A stretch of 64,000 nt of DNA from Ziziphus jujuba. Its lineage: Eukaryota > Streptophyta > Magnoliopsida > Rosales > Rhamnaceae. The stretch lies in NCBI RefSeq assembly GCF_031755915.1, contig NC_083383.1:30359501-30423500 (forward strand), read 5' to 3'. A model generated the notes under the pieces. It was not told where the DNA came from, ran no database searches, and was given only the letters and a program-made list of their open reading frames with translations. The position numbers and the translations under genes are program-made. This document shows, in pieces, positions 1 through 12,198 of this stretch; position 1 is the first letter of the stretch, and each line of letters opens with the position of its first letter.

Positions 1-56
1 ATTTATCAATTCTATATATTATTTTGTATGAAAAATACGTTATTGAATTACTGAAC

Positions 57-74
57 AACTTGGCTCTTTGTTTC
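57..74 (+). repeat. Left copy of LINE target-site duplication
   Basis: The 18-base string aacttggctctttgtttc occurs here and again, identically, at 1463-1480. The two copies bracket sequence that translates as the C-terminal part of a plant LINE reverse transcriptase protein. An exact direct repeat of this length on both sides of a 5'-truncated LINE is the expected footprint of target-primed insertion. The upstream copy directly follows ttactgaac, which looks like an intron branch-point region of the interrupted host gene. Confidence 0.7.
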
Positions 75-1462
75 GGAAGAGGGAGAGGAGGTTCCGTGAA
101 TTATTGGGAAGACCCTTGGGTACCTAATCTTCCCGATTTCATTCCTAAGCCGAGAAGTCTGGATATGTATTATGTTGGAATGGTGAGTTCTTTAAAATTG
201 CATACCGGTCAATGGGATGATGGTAGGATTGAGAGGATTTTTTATCAAGCCTCAGTCAAGTGCATAAAACAAATTTTCTAGGCCAAAAACGATTAGCCAG
301 ACAAATTAATCTAGACAAGGACGAGATCTGGAACGTTTTTTGTGAAATCAGCTTACCGAATGGAAGAGAATTTCAAAAGGAGGGAAGATATCTGGTGGAA
401 AATTTTATGGAAGAGTAATATACGTGAAAGGTCCAAATTCTTCTAGTGGAAGTTGGCCAATGCCGGTCTTCCCCTACGATCAAACCTTGTAGCCAGAGGG
501 TTGAGCCTGGAGAGTTCCCAGTGTATCCATGGGTGTCAGAGTGATGAAAATGAGATACATGTGTTCTTACATTGTAAGATAGCGAAAAGAGTCTGGTTTG
601 CGAACCCATGGGGAACTAGATGGGAAAGGGTGGACGGTAGGGACCTGGTTTACTTTCCAAATTGTATAGCAGATCCTATGGGCATCCTTCCAGTTCATCG
701 AGAGGATAAGGATGATTTTTTTGCCTACTGTGTTATAGCTATGGAACATCTGTGGTGGATTCGAAACCAAGTGCTGCACGAAGGACAAGTGGAAGATATT
801 GTTCGTGCTCCCGAATCTGTTATGAAACATTTTAAAGAATTGAAGGAAGCGTTACGGAGAGACAGAATGGATGGAAATCATCTCGAAAATTTCAATGCAA
901 GAGTCAACACATAGTGGAGATGTCCTCCACAAGGAACTGTTAAACACAACTCTGATGTGGCTGTTAGAAGCCATGGTAGTTATCTTGCTGTGATTGCAAG
1001 AAACGATAGAGGTAAGGTCCTCCATATTCAGACATTCAAATCAATTGTGAGTGACCCTGAAGTAGCGGAATTGGAAGCTATTTTGAAAGCTCTACAGATG
1101 GCAAAGAACTTTGAGTGGTGTAATGTCCAATTGGAAGCTAATGCATTGACAGTTATTCAGGCCTTAATTCACAAAGACTCAAGCTTTTTGCACTGGTCTG
1201 CCGATTCTATTTTCCAGGACATTGTTCTAATTTCTACATATTTCAGTAATTATTCTTTTTGCTAGGCTCCCAGATTAGCTAATAGTTTGGTCCATATTAT
1301 TTGTCAATGAGCGGCGAGCCAAGGTATTTATGGACCTATAGACCCAAATTGGCTCCCGCTGTCTTTTGTCGATTGTATAATTCGGCAGTGTACCTAAAGT
1401 CTAGGCTGCTTGGCTTCAGCCTTTCCTTTTGGTTTCAATAAGTCCCTTGATTTAGTTAAAAA
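75..1462 (+). mobile_element. 5'-truncated, decayed LINE (non-LTR retrotransposon)
   Basis: Three frames carry the C-terminal end of a plant LINE ORF2 polyprotein. At 75-281 there is a GGSVNYWEDPWVPNLPD motif, typical of the segment after the reverse transcriptase. At about 453-914 there is a zf-RVT-like region with paired Cys/His (SSQCIHGCQSDENEIHVFLHC). At 957-1400 there is an RNase H-like (RVT_3) domain containing AELEAILKALQMAK. Reading-frame breaks lie between these parts and a stop interrupts the RNase H part near 1263, after which homologous sequence continues (NSLVHIICQ, PNWLPLSFVDC). The reverse transcriptase core and endonuclease are absent, so this is a dead, 5'-truncated copy. The 3' end is a short A run just before the right target duplication. 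Family assignment is confident; the exact clade is not. Confidence 0.85.
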
Positions 1463-1480
1463 ACTTGGCTCTTTGTTTCA
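1463..1480 (+). repeat. Right copy of LINE target-site duplication
   Basis: Exact copy of the 18 bases at 57-74, immediately after the A-rich LINE 3' end and immediately before aaaaacag, a splice acceptor. Removing 75-1480 restores a continuous intron end reading into the phytocyanin exon at 1488. Confidence 0.7.
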
Positions 1481-1487
1481 AAAACAG

Positions 1488-1821
1488 TGTTTGTTTATGG
1501 TCCTACACACAAGGTGGACGAAGTGAACGAAGTCAATTATAAAAAATACAAGTTCGACGGTTCAATTGAGAGCCATGACAATGGAAACACTTCAATCTCT
1601 CTTACCAAAGTTGGTACATATTACCTTGTACGCCCAGTCTCTACTCGCAGCGCTGGGGGAGTGAAGCTTGCAATCAATTAATGATGTGGGCATCAACCTC
1701 AGGCCCAACTAGAAGCCCACCAACAGCCACCACCCACAAGTATTCTTTGTAACACGAAAATGCTTTGGGTGACACTACGGTGTTAACAACCTTCTTGGCT
1801 GCACTCGTGGTCGTGGGCTAG
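1488..1821 (+). pseudogene. Phytocyanin (uclacyanin/early-nodulin-like) last exon, broken
   Basis: After the acceptor aaaacag, the frame reads VFVYGPTHKVDEV, then NGNTSISLTKVGTYYLV and SAGGVKLAIN. These are the H-x-V, 'SI.L...GTYYF' and 'GG.KLAI' blocks of plastocyanin-like phytocyanins, secreted GPI-anchored cell-surface proteins. The Cys and second His that bind copper in the family (pattern ICG.PGHC) are missing; the corresponding stretch reads LVRPVSTRS. A TAA stop falls at about 1678-1680. In another frame, 1684-1821 encodes a proline/threonine-rich stretch (SGPTRSPPTATT), a further TAA, and a hydrophobic tail DTTVLTTFLAALVVVG then stop, which is the usual GPI-signal end. So the gene has at least a frameshift and two stops. 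The upstream exon lies outside the window, and a LINE sits in the intron. Non-functional as it stands. Confidence 0.75.
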
Positions 1822-4800
1822 AGGAGAGGTAGTGCTATTGGCTTTAGATATGTTTGTGTTGTTGATTTTGTGTGATTTTCTATTATAATTTTATGACGTA
1901 GAATTTATTTTGATTTTATATTAATATTGTTTATGGATGAATAATCGTTTAGACAGATTCGTATCCATTATAATAAAAATAATAATATAGATTTATTCGT
2001 TTGTCTTTCTAAATTTACTTATTGAAACTTTAATCATGAGTTTTTTGCTGACCTTTTAGAATGTTCTTATTTTATTTCATTTTATTTTATTTGGATGGGT
2101 TGATTAATAGAGACGAAGCATTTTTAGTCTATAACTGAAGTTGATTTGTTGAGATTTTAATCGATAATTGGATTTTAATATGGGGTTTGGTTAATAAAAT
2201 AAAATAAAGAAGCAATATTTTGAACTCTGAAAAGATAATCCTGTGAGAATTATATTTGCTTCATTGTTTCCTTCTTAATTCCTTGATAGTTAATAAGAAA
2301 TCTGAACGACAATTTTACCCAAAAAAAAAAAAAAAAAAAACTGAATGATGAATATTAAAATATATAAAATTTATATTCAAACAAACTAGAAGAAATTTTT
2401 TATCCAAGTTCCAAACATCAATATAATATATGATTACATTAAACTCATCCATGTATCTTGTAACCTCAAAGATTTTCAATTAATAATTTTTGTTAAAAAT
2501 ATTTCTGTGGAATTTGTGCTACACATGCCAGGTGATTTACACAATTAACAATATCATGTCAAAGAATATCAAATATAATAGCCAATATTAGTTCAGTTTT
2601 GATCTTTATATGCATCAAAGTTTCAAAGAATCTTAAAGCTGCTAACAGAATTAACCTTTCTCTGATATAATTACCTTAAGGTCCAATTCTCCAAGTTCCT
2701 GTCTATTTATGTAGATGATACAATTCAGAAAGCAAATTATTCATAATTCTACTTAATAAGAAAATATTACACATAAATTACATTATTGGAAAAAAATGTA
2801 ATATAATTGATTTTAAGTTATATGGAATATAATTCTACAAGTGTAAGTTAAATGTACAAGCCAGCAAAAATAATTGTATTCTTCAGATTTGGTTTGTTTC
2901 ATTTCCTTAATTTTTCTCCTTTACATACTTTCCGAAGAAAAAACATAAAACTATATATTTATCATAAATGCTTGGTTGCTAAAACTCAAAATCCTGACAA
3001 AACTGAAAGATGCGTTGTGCTTCTAGGAAGGTCAGCAATTTTTAACATGGAAAAAGCTATATAAAAAATGAGTCCTACTATTTGTCATTTAATAATCATT
3101 ATCCTAATTTTAATTAGAATATTTAATTTTATTAAATTCGTGTTTTTATTGACCAACAACACATGTACTAACAACACATGTACTAAGTTAGTACTAAAAA
3201 AAGATTTTTCAATCCATTAGTGTAATTGAATGAATTTTTTTATTTTAAAATTTTAAAAGTAAATTTTTTAATGATAATTATTTAAATTATCATTTAACAT
3301 ATAGATTTTATTGATAATTATTTACCAGTGATAACAAATAGTATTTTTCTATAGAAAGAAAAGAAATATATATATACATATATATATATAAGCTAATTTT
3401 GTTAGCAATTATCACTTAAATAATGAATTAATTATTACTTGAAACTTATTCCTTTCAAACTAAAAAAATTATCTAAACTAATTAAAATAAATAAATTAAA
3501 ATTTAAAAATTTTACTCAGTATTATTTGTTATTTATAGTTTTATTTATCCAATAAATACAGTTTTAAAGCAAATTAAAATAAGAAGAATTAATTAAGGTA
3601 ATAAAATTTTAATGAGTAAAAGCAACGAAAAATTAATGAGAAAATTATTAATAAAAAGAGAGATTTATTGATTGAAAGACCAAATTAGACTAATTGAGAG
3701 GGGGCACTTAGCATATTTGAGGGGCTGAAAAGTTAAAAAAGTAAATAAAAGTAATAAAAAATTATAACATGTGGAAAAAGAAAAATGCAACAAAATAAAT
3801 AAATTAATTACTGTTACTGAATTTGCTTCTTCTAAAGTTCCAATATTTCTCAGTAAATCATAGGTACTGTGCATCTTATCCCATTAAATAATTAGAAGAT
3901 TTTTATTTCTCTAAAATCATATTTAAAAGATCCTTATAGTAATGATTTCCATTTTTATTAAAGGGAATAGAATTGGTTGGCAATGCTATACGGATTTTTG
4001 GTAAAATCCTTTCGATAAATTCAGAACTTTTTCGTATTTATACATTTCTCTTAAACTTTATTTTTTTTATTTTCATTTTTTTTAATTACTTTTGAAAAAT
4101 TTTTAATAATTTTTATTATTTTTTTGAGACAAAGTTCTAATTCTTTTAGTGTTTCATAGGAATTTTTATTTTTTTAAAAAAATTTATAATCTATCATTAA
4201 GTTTTATATTATTTTAGAGAGAACAATTAAATGTAAGGATAAAAGAATAATAACAAGACATGATGCATTCATTATCAAAACTTATTCGGTACTTTTGATA
4301 TACCGAACTGCATTGTATTGAATTAAAAATTATTATATTAGACCGTTCTATATTAATATTATACAAGGTTTTATACATAAATGTTCTATACTATAATAAA
4401 AAGTAATTTTAACAAATAAAACTAATAAAATTATTTATCTCTGCATATAAATTTTTAAATAATTACATTAATCAAAATAGGCAAAATTATTTTTTTCTTT
4501 ACTATTATTCATGTAATTTTTTTAATTTATTATATTACTCATAATATTAATTTTTGATTATTATCAATGAAAATAATTATATTTAGTTATATGATATCAA
4601 AAGAATTAAGAAAAAGTTCAATGATAAATAAATAAATTATACTTGAATTCTTTTTATAGTTATTGAATGGATCTCATTATACTTAGCAAAATGAAAAATG
4701 TAATATTGAAATATAAAAATTAATAATATTTTTCAATACGCACACATTTTCCCCTACAAGATCATTGTGGCCTTTGATAATTTTACACGGAAAGGAGTGT

Positions 4801-7366
4801 TTATAGAGTATAGATGGCACTGCAAATAAAAACTTAACTCAGAGGTTTTAGATAAGTGTAAGAAGAATATGACATGGCCTTTTTCACAATTAACTACGTA
4901 TTAGTGATTGAATATGTTTACCAAAATGTGATTGTAAACATAATTTCCTAATGTGTGAAAAATGAGGAGCATACTAAAAACAGCCCAATAATATAATAAT
5001 TAATTTGATACCCGTCCTTGAATCCTTCTTTATTATCCTTTGTATAATGTGTAGGGTTTGTTGGTATAGTGTAGTTCTAGATTAACAAGCTTTTTAACTT
5101 CTTTTTTTTTTTTTAGGGGGGGGGGGGGGGGGGGGGGGCGGCTAATAAAGTTTTGAAACACATTAACAAATAAACTCTCCGCTTATAATTATTAATTTTC
5201 AAAACCGAGTCGAGCAAATCCAGATCATAATGAATCTCAACCTCGAATGGTAATTACTATTAGAGAGAAACCCTATTTCCATGTATATATCTATATATAT
5301 ATGTACACATATGAGTACTAGCCCTGATGAAGGTTTAATTTGCCGAAACTTCAATTCTATCTAATATGTTTCGCTACAATTTTTATATAATTTTTTAACT
5401 TCTTATTGTTTCATCGTATATATTAAATGTACCGATCCATCCCATGAACAACTTTTTTAAAACGAGTGTGTATATATATATATATATACACATGTTAATT
5501 AAACTAATTCATTAATGGTTTTTAAATTAAAAAACCTTAGTGATGTACCAAAAATTAGGATTGAAGATTATTAGCTGACCAAAATAATATGATGTTTTAG
5601 CCATTTAGTTGCAAAATTTGGTTGTGACCACAAAAATATTGAATAGCCATAATTGTTGGTAAACAAAACGTACGCACTTTTAGCAGTAACATTTTGTTCT
5701 GTCGTATAAATTGGTGTAAAAATTTTTTTATTTTTTTTATCCAATAAGATACTTCTTCTGCTTTAATTAATTTGAGTAACATTATAATTATAATTTTAAC
5801 CCAAAAAAAAAAAAATCAATAACAACATGCTTATATCTTGTTACAAGTGATATTACGCAAGATTATTAATCCGATTTCGAAAGAATGGTTCAATTAACAG
5901 CATGTTGTAGCTCGATCCTCTTTCTTTCATTTTTATTTATTTATTTGTTTTATTTACTCTATAGGACTCGAGCTAGCTTCCTAACAAGTTGATACCTGAT
6001 TAATCAATACGGTAGGCAGGCATATTATATTTCTCGAGGGTGTATTGTAATTCTACTTTTCAACCTAAATAATTAAACCTCAGCTGATTGAACATTGAGG
6101 GGTCCCATTGTGTTAGATTATACATACGTATATATATATATATATATATATATTATTACCAAATTATATATATATAAGTCCAACTTGGTGGGCAAAATTT
6201 TTGAAAAAAATGGTTTTCGTTGAGGGCCAAAGAGTTGTACTCTATATGGGGCAGAGACCAACAAAACATGATTATGTTTCAAGACTTCTTCTCTACGATT
6301 TAATAAGGCTGCAAACACTCTTGTCTTCCACTCTCTCGACTGTCATACTTTGATAATAAGAAAAGAATTCTGATCGATTTTTTTGTAAGCTTTTTTAGTC
6401 ATGTAATCCGAATCCTCCTATTCCTTTTTGTTCGTATTATATATATGCACACAGAGACAAATCATGCTTTCTTTTCTACATTACAAAACTTCAGATCTAA
6501 GCCAAAACAGCTAGATCTTTGTTTCACATTTAAAAGAGAAAGGGAAAAAGAAAATATCCTTTTGAATAGAACAAATAAAAAAAGAAAAAAAAAAAGAAGA
6601 AAAAAGCTATATGTATATATATATATGATCTATCTATATAAATATATATTTTTTGTAATATGGTTGCTTGAAAATTAACATTAAAAGAAACAAAAATAGC
6701 AATAGAAAGTAGAAAAGATATGATTTTGCCTTTCCTTTGTTTTTGCTTTTCGATAAGTCAAAAAATACTTTACCATTACCAGGCCACACACATCACCATC
6801 CCCAAGAAGAAAATAAGTCTTCTGCCTTAATCATAACCCATCATAATCCATTAAAATTTTTTTTTCTTTCGGCTACCACTATACCTATATTACTAGGGAC
6901 AACAATCCCAAGAACATGAAAAGACCTGCCCATAAAGATTTTCCTTTTAGATAATACAATGTTAGTTTATATCCATTTACGAGAATGGCAACCAAAAAAA
7001 AAAAAAAAAAGAAATCTACCGACCCCCAAATTTTATTTTATTTTTTTTTTTTTTTTTAGAGGTCGGGGTGGGGGGTTCGGGGGCTCTAATTATAGGCCTA
7101 ATATTCCTTTATAGAACTCCCTATTCATACGTCATTTGGCCATAGCTTATTGGCTAAATTAAATATAATTGACCGACCATGGAAAAGGGCATGAGGTAGG
7201 TGTACATAGAAGAAAATAATAAGTACATCAGTACTTTTTTTTCCATGTGATGATATCTAAACTTCGTTTTTGTTCCATGTAGGGGCAGCATAATCCTTTG
7301 GATTCTCTTTATGCTTTGCTGAAAAAGCACTAAACTTTTTTTGACCTTTTGATCTCTCTTTTTTAT
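1822..7366. other. AT-rich spacer, no gene recognised
   Basis: No open frame here looks like a protein. The stretch holds short AT microsatellites (for example 6130-6153), a 23-base G run at 5116-5138 behind a T run, and a small tandem duplication of a 16-base word ending at about 3185. The last few hundred bases contain the 3' flank of the PIN6 gene. Confidence 0.6.
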
Positions 7367-10300
7367 TCATAGGCCTAGAAATACGTAATACAAGAGCGTT
7401 ACAGGTAAAGAGACTAACATGCCAAAAATAACCCTGCAAAATATCAAGAGAAGTGTTGTTAGAATGTTAAAACTAAACTTGGATTGGTGTAAAAAATCTT
7501 AAAATTACAATGAGTAAAAAGAGTACTATAAAAGTAATATGAAAATCCCATCAAAATAAAGAGTAAATTGTCCCAATAAGGACTCACAAAGTTTAATAAT
7601 AAAAACTACCATGTTATCGGATAATTTTTTAATTTCAAACCTTCTCAACCACAATGTTAAATAAATAAAGTGTAAACTTCAACTTACCCTGTGCTCAAAA
7701 TATCAGGATGTAACCCATATTCTCTTGCAAAGACGAAAGGGACTATTCCTTGTGGAAGAGCTGCCTGAAATAATTCATTTAATAACAAATTGCATCTCAA
7801 AACCAAAAAAAAAATCAAAATCAAAATCAAAATGCACAGGTGAGAGGTACATGTTAGTGTAAGTCATCATGTAATGTGTCAGCTGATTTGATCATATGAC
7901 ACATCATCATTTTTATTAGAATGAGATTTCTTTTTCACTCGATAAGAATTTTATTAATTGAACAAAAATCTAGAAGTTGACCTATATTAACATTGGCACA
8001 TGAAAATATCACGAGGTAAAAGTTTACCTGAACTATTGCTGCTCGGAGTTTTACACCTCTTAATCCTATAGCAATAGATGCAGCGGACATTATTATGGGT
8101 CCACTAATAAAGCGAATCATCATCCCCATAGTCGCTCTTTTTGTTCCACAAGCAATAATACGAGGTTGAAGTGCCATGAAAAGTCCTGCATGTAATTGAT
8201 TATGTACGAAAACAAACTCACCACAATTAGATTACCATTTTCATACTTATATGATCATTCTATAGATAACAATAGCATAAGAGCTCTCTGAAAATAATCC
8301 ACCAGTGCCTAAGTTTTTGACTTCTATAACATCCATATTTTCCACAACATGATAATTAGAAATGTTTTCTTGTCTCTCAATTATAACTCCTTAGTCATAT
8401 GCATATGATTCAATTAATGACTCTATATTTATACAAATTAATTTCCATACCATACTTGTATAACCTATATCTCTGCATGCATATATATATATATATATAT
8501 ATTCTAAATATTTGAAGCAAAATTGTATAATATAAATATATTGACATACCCAAACTAAACATGGCCATCCCAAGACCTGCATCTGAAATGATCTTTATAG
8601 AATACTTTACCAAACTAGGCATCCCTATATTCCATCTGCAAGGTTGAAAAGATTATATATATATATATATATATAGACTTATGATTAATACCACAATCAT
8701 GTACTTTAATCAACTAAAGAATGATTAAGAATCAAAACATAATGTGCTAACTCACTTGAAGGAGATAAGAGACCAAAGAAGGCCTAGGACGCTGGAGTAT
8801 GTGTTTGGGTTGCGAGAAAGTTTCCTTCCAACCACATTGAGAATGAGCTTTAGCATGACAAAGGCTTCTGGCATTCTTTGTGCTTCAACCTTCGTATTAG
8901 CTTCCTCTGGCATTGGTATTTTGCTGTTGTCTCTAAAGCTAATTTCTTTCTCCGAAAATTTGGCCAAAAATCCATAATCACATATGTGTCCGAACAATAT
9001 AATTTAGTGCATATATTAAAATAATAACCATATAACATTGTAATCAACAAATTAAAAAAAGCATCTAAATAAAAAATTACTTAGATAAATACTTAGTTAT
9101 TTGTTTGATTTAATATTAATTGATCAAAAAAATATTTGTTTTATTTAATGACTATTTAAAAATATCAGTAGTTTGAACTCAAAAGAGATTTGGAAGACAG
9201 TATTATTTGACATATAGAAAGAGTAGTATGATTATGGCATAAGATAGAGTAGTTAGTGGTTGGTTTTATTTTATTTGTGTAGCTCTTTGATTAGGCACAT
9301 TACAACACTACTTAGACAGAATAGACAGAATAATTAGAAAATTGGAATTTTAGAATAAGCATGGCTTGGAATAATCATTTCTCGGGATTCTTTCGCATGA
9401 CTACCAAATTGAGTAATCAAATGCTTCGCACCTCTATCATTACACACGTGCTCTCAAACCAATGATGGTACCTATCAATGAAGGTTCTGACTAAATAAAG
9501 TATGAAAATAGTGCCCAAATAAATAAAAGTTTGAAATTTAAAATAGGAAAGAAAAAAAAAAATCAATATGACTTCGTGTCTTTGACCCACTTTGTTTTTT
9601 TTTTTTTTTTTTAATTAATATTATTTTTCTACTTTTTGAGTGAATGATGGGGTCCACACGTCTTCTTATGCTTAATTATTGAAGTAATGGGATTTGCTAT
9701 ACAAAATATAATAAGCACAAAATATTACATCAGCAGGTTAATTTTGTTGCTATACTCTGTCTGATTACTAAGTGATGTGACAAATTATTCTTGTTGAAAT
9801 AAATAAAAGAGACACATAAAAAAGTGATTGAATCAAAAGAAGACAAGATAAAAAGGTGACACATTAATTTTCATCTACATTTTGTTCACCCACTTAGTTG
9901 ATACCAAACTTCCTACCAAAGAGAAAAGGGAAAAAAATAAATAAATTCTAATTTCTAAAACCCAAAATACCCCACCCCACCAAATGCAAATTGGGAGTGG
10001 CCAATAGCAATTTATATATATATTATTTTTACGTGTAAATATTAAACATAACCAATTTCAACTGTTTTTGACTTCATTAATATTGTTAGTTAATTCTGTT
10101 ATTAACAAATAAGGATGGTCAATAAACTATAGCCTCATTTGCCCTATAATATATATAGTCAGCCTATTGGGCTCAACTGACATGTGGCATTGTATGTTGG
10201 GTCCCACCATACCACGTGGATGATGATAAGTGGGGCCAAAAACCCCACCGTGAGCTATGGAGCTTTCATTTTCAAAACCCCTTCCGCACAGACAAAACGT

Positions 10301-12064
10301 ACATACATATGAACGACATGAAAAGCTCATTTCATGCAAAGCCCTTGTGATATATCTGACACGCTTCAAAGTTCAAACACTCTTTATTTTTCACTTACTG
10401 CAAACGTCACCGTATTGTCCCTCTCAACAACTCCCCACCCCTAAGCTCCCCCAGACAAAACGACAACGTTCCGGACAATAAAAGAGAGAGACAGTGAATC
10501 TGATGTAATACGTACCTGTAACATCTTTGTTGCTCCCTTGTCGCTCTCCACCACCTTCGTGACACTTCCCGGGAGATTCCCACACCATTTTCATCCCCGA
10601 AAATGCCGGAGAAGATTGCCGAAACACCTTCCCGGTCACCGGAGACCGCGCCCAGGTCGGCGTGTTTGCGGTGGTGGTGGCGGAAGTGGTGTCGAGCTCG
10701 TTGAAGTTGGAGGCTCGCGGTGTCGGCTGGAGAGAGTAGGCGTCGGAGGAAGCGTAGCCGGAGAGCCGAGGGCTGGAGGAGCGGTAGCCACCATAAGTCA
10801 AGTCGGAATTGTTGTTTCCGCCGCCGAGACCGAATGCGATGTCCAGGCTGGAATGGTGGATGATGTCATGGTGGTGGTGGTGGTGGTGTGGGACCGGCGT
10901 GTTGACGGAGAATATCTCGGCGTTGGAGAGGTTTGATGCTCTGGGAGTCAGCCCTATGGATGATGACATTGCCGAGTCCGGTACGGAGGATGTGGACCGT
11001 CGGATTCGGACTCGGATACGACCATCGGTGTCGATCTCGGATTCTGTTCGGAGCGGGTCCCGGCCGCCGTCGAGGGAGATGACGTCGTCGTCCAGTTCGA
11101 ATTTGGAAATAGAGGCTGCGGTTAGACCCGGGAATTGGTTTTGGATTAGAACCACCGCTGCTCTGTATTCGAACAGGAATAGCAAAAGTGTGTACCTACA
11201 AATATATAACAATATTATATATTCAACATTAATGATTAATGTCAATAATGTATTGATCAACCGTAAATAATATTTGGTGATTTTTTTTTCCTTTTTTGGT
11301 CAAATTATTTGGTTAATGTGTTTGCTAATTTGAATTTTAGGTGTAGACTAATTATTTCTTTCGTACTAACAATGTGATGTTTATTACTATTCTAAAAATT
11401 TATTTACCACATTAGAAATCAAAGTACATACATGAATATGTATAGGTTTTCTTATGCGGAACTAAGAATTCTGGATAAATTTATATCCGGAATTCATCAA
11501 ATTATTGATAATAAGATGAAACTTGTACAAAAATTTATATAATATATATATATATATAGTACTTCACATAAAAAATCATATATATATATATATATGTATG
11601 TATATGTATATGAATGTTTAGTGTAAAGTGCAATACCATATGATGCATTGAAGGACAACAACTTGCACCATGAGGCTCTGAGTGAAATCACCATACATAG
11701 CATTGAGCAAAGGAATACCCATAACCAAAGTATTGGGCAAAGTAGCCACAGAGAAGAGAGTGATAAGCCAATCCAACCCACCATTAAAGAGAATAACCCA
11801 AAGGGAGAGCAAAACCAGGACGAAAACCTTAGAGAGAGTGTCAGCGAGAATGAACTTGGTGTCCATCTGGTAAGGATTGTTCTGCGATATGAAATGGAAA
11901 GACAGCACCGGAACGGCGAAGACGGCCACGAAGCGGTTGATGCCGGAGCACTGCGCCGGAGTGAAGATGCTGCACCATTTCACCGACCCATAAGCCACCA
12001 GCATGGCGAAGTATAGTGGAACCATTGCACACATAACCTTGTAGAAATCTTCTGCCGTTATCAT
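7367..12064 (-). CDS. PIN6: PIN6-type auxin efflux carrier (7 exons, 561 aa)
   Basis: Exons, in gene order: 11637-12064, 10516-11195, 8756-8945, 8550-8635, 8028-8185, 7688-7764, 7367-7433. Total is 1686 bases, giving 561 aa; Arabidopsis PIN6 is about 570. The N-terminus ([20 protein letters not shown], then [20 protein letters not shown]) and C-terminus ([17 protein letters not shown]) are the two membrane bundles of PIN proteins; they carry NPNTYSS and the [10 protein letters not shown] junction. The central loop (about residues 160-410) is intermediate in length and carries two TPRASN phosphosite motifs and [13 protein letters not shown], which point to PIN6 rather than long-loop PIN1/2/3/7 or short-loop PIN5/8. 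Known PIN6 proteins move auxin and partition between ER and plasma membrane. All junctions are GT-AG and phase-consistent. The weakest is the exon 3 acceptor at 8946, where a nearby AG would shift the frame. A run of seven His sits in the loop near residue 246. Confidence 0.93.
8946..10515 (-). other. PIN6 intron 2 (1.57 kb)
   Basis: Largest intron of the PIN6 gene; donor ACAG|GTACGT, acceptor GAGAAAG|AAATT. No coding homology seen inside. Near its 5' end it holds a less AT-rich patch (about 10180-10330) with a CACGTG palindrome at 10213-10218, the core of a G-box. Whether that site is used is unknown. Confidence 0.6.
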
Positions 12065-12188
12065 CTTTTTTTTTTTTTTTTTTTTTTTTTCCTCTTTTTT
12101 TCTTTCAATTTTTTTCTTCTTGCTTGGTCTCTCTGAAACAATGAGAAGAGAGGCTTAAAGAGACTACAATGGGAGTGAACGATTGGAG

Positions 12189-12198
12189 ATATATATAG
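12189..12198 (-). promoter_or_regulatory. Possible TATA box of PIN6
   Basis: On the minus strand the sequence reads ctatatatat about 125 bases upstream of the PIN6 start codon, a plausible distance for a short 5' leader. The leader between it and the ATG contains a long pyrimidine/purine tract (12065-12110). Inference from position only. Confidence 0.35.

Noticed and set aside
10538..11270. Two open frames (132 and 153 codons) on the plus strand
   Set aside because: Antisense to PIN6 exon 2; the GC-rich, repeat-containing loop keeps several frames open. Products are low-complexity.
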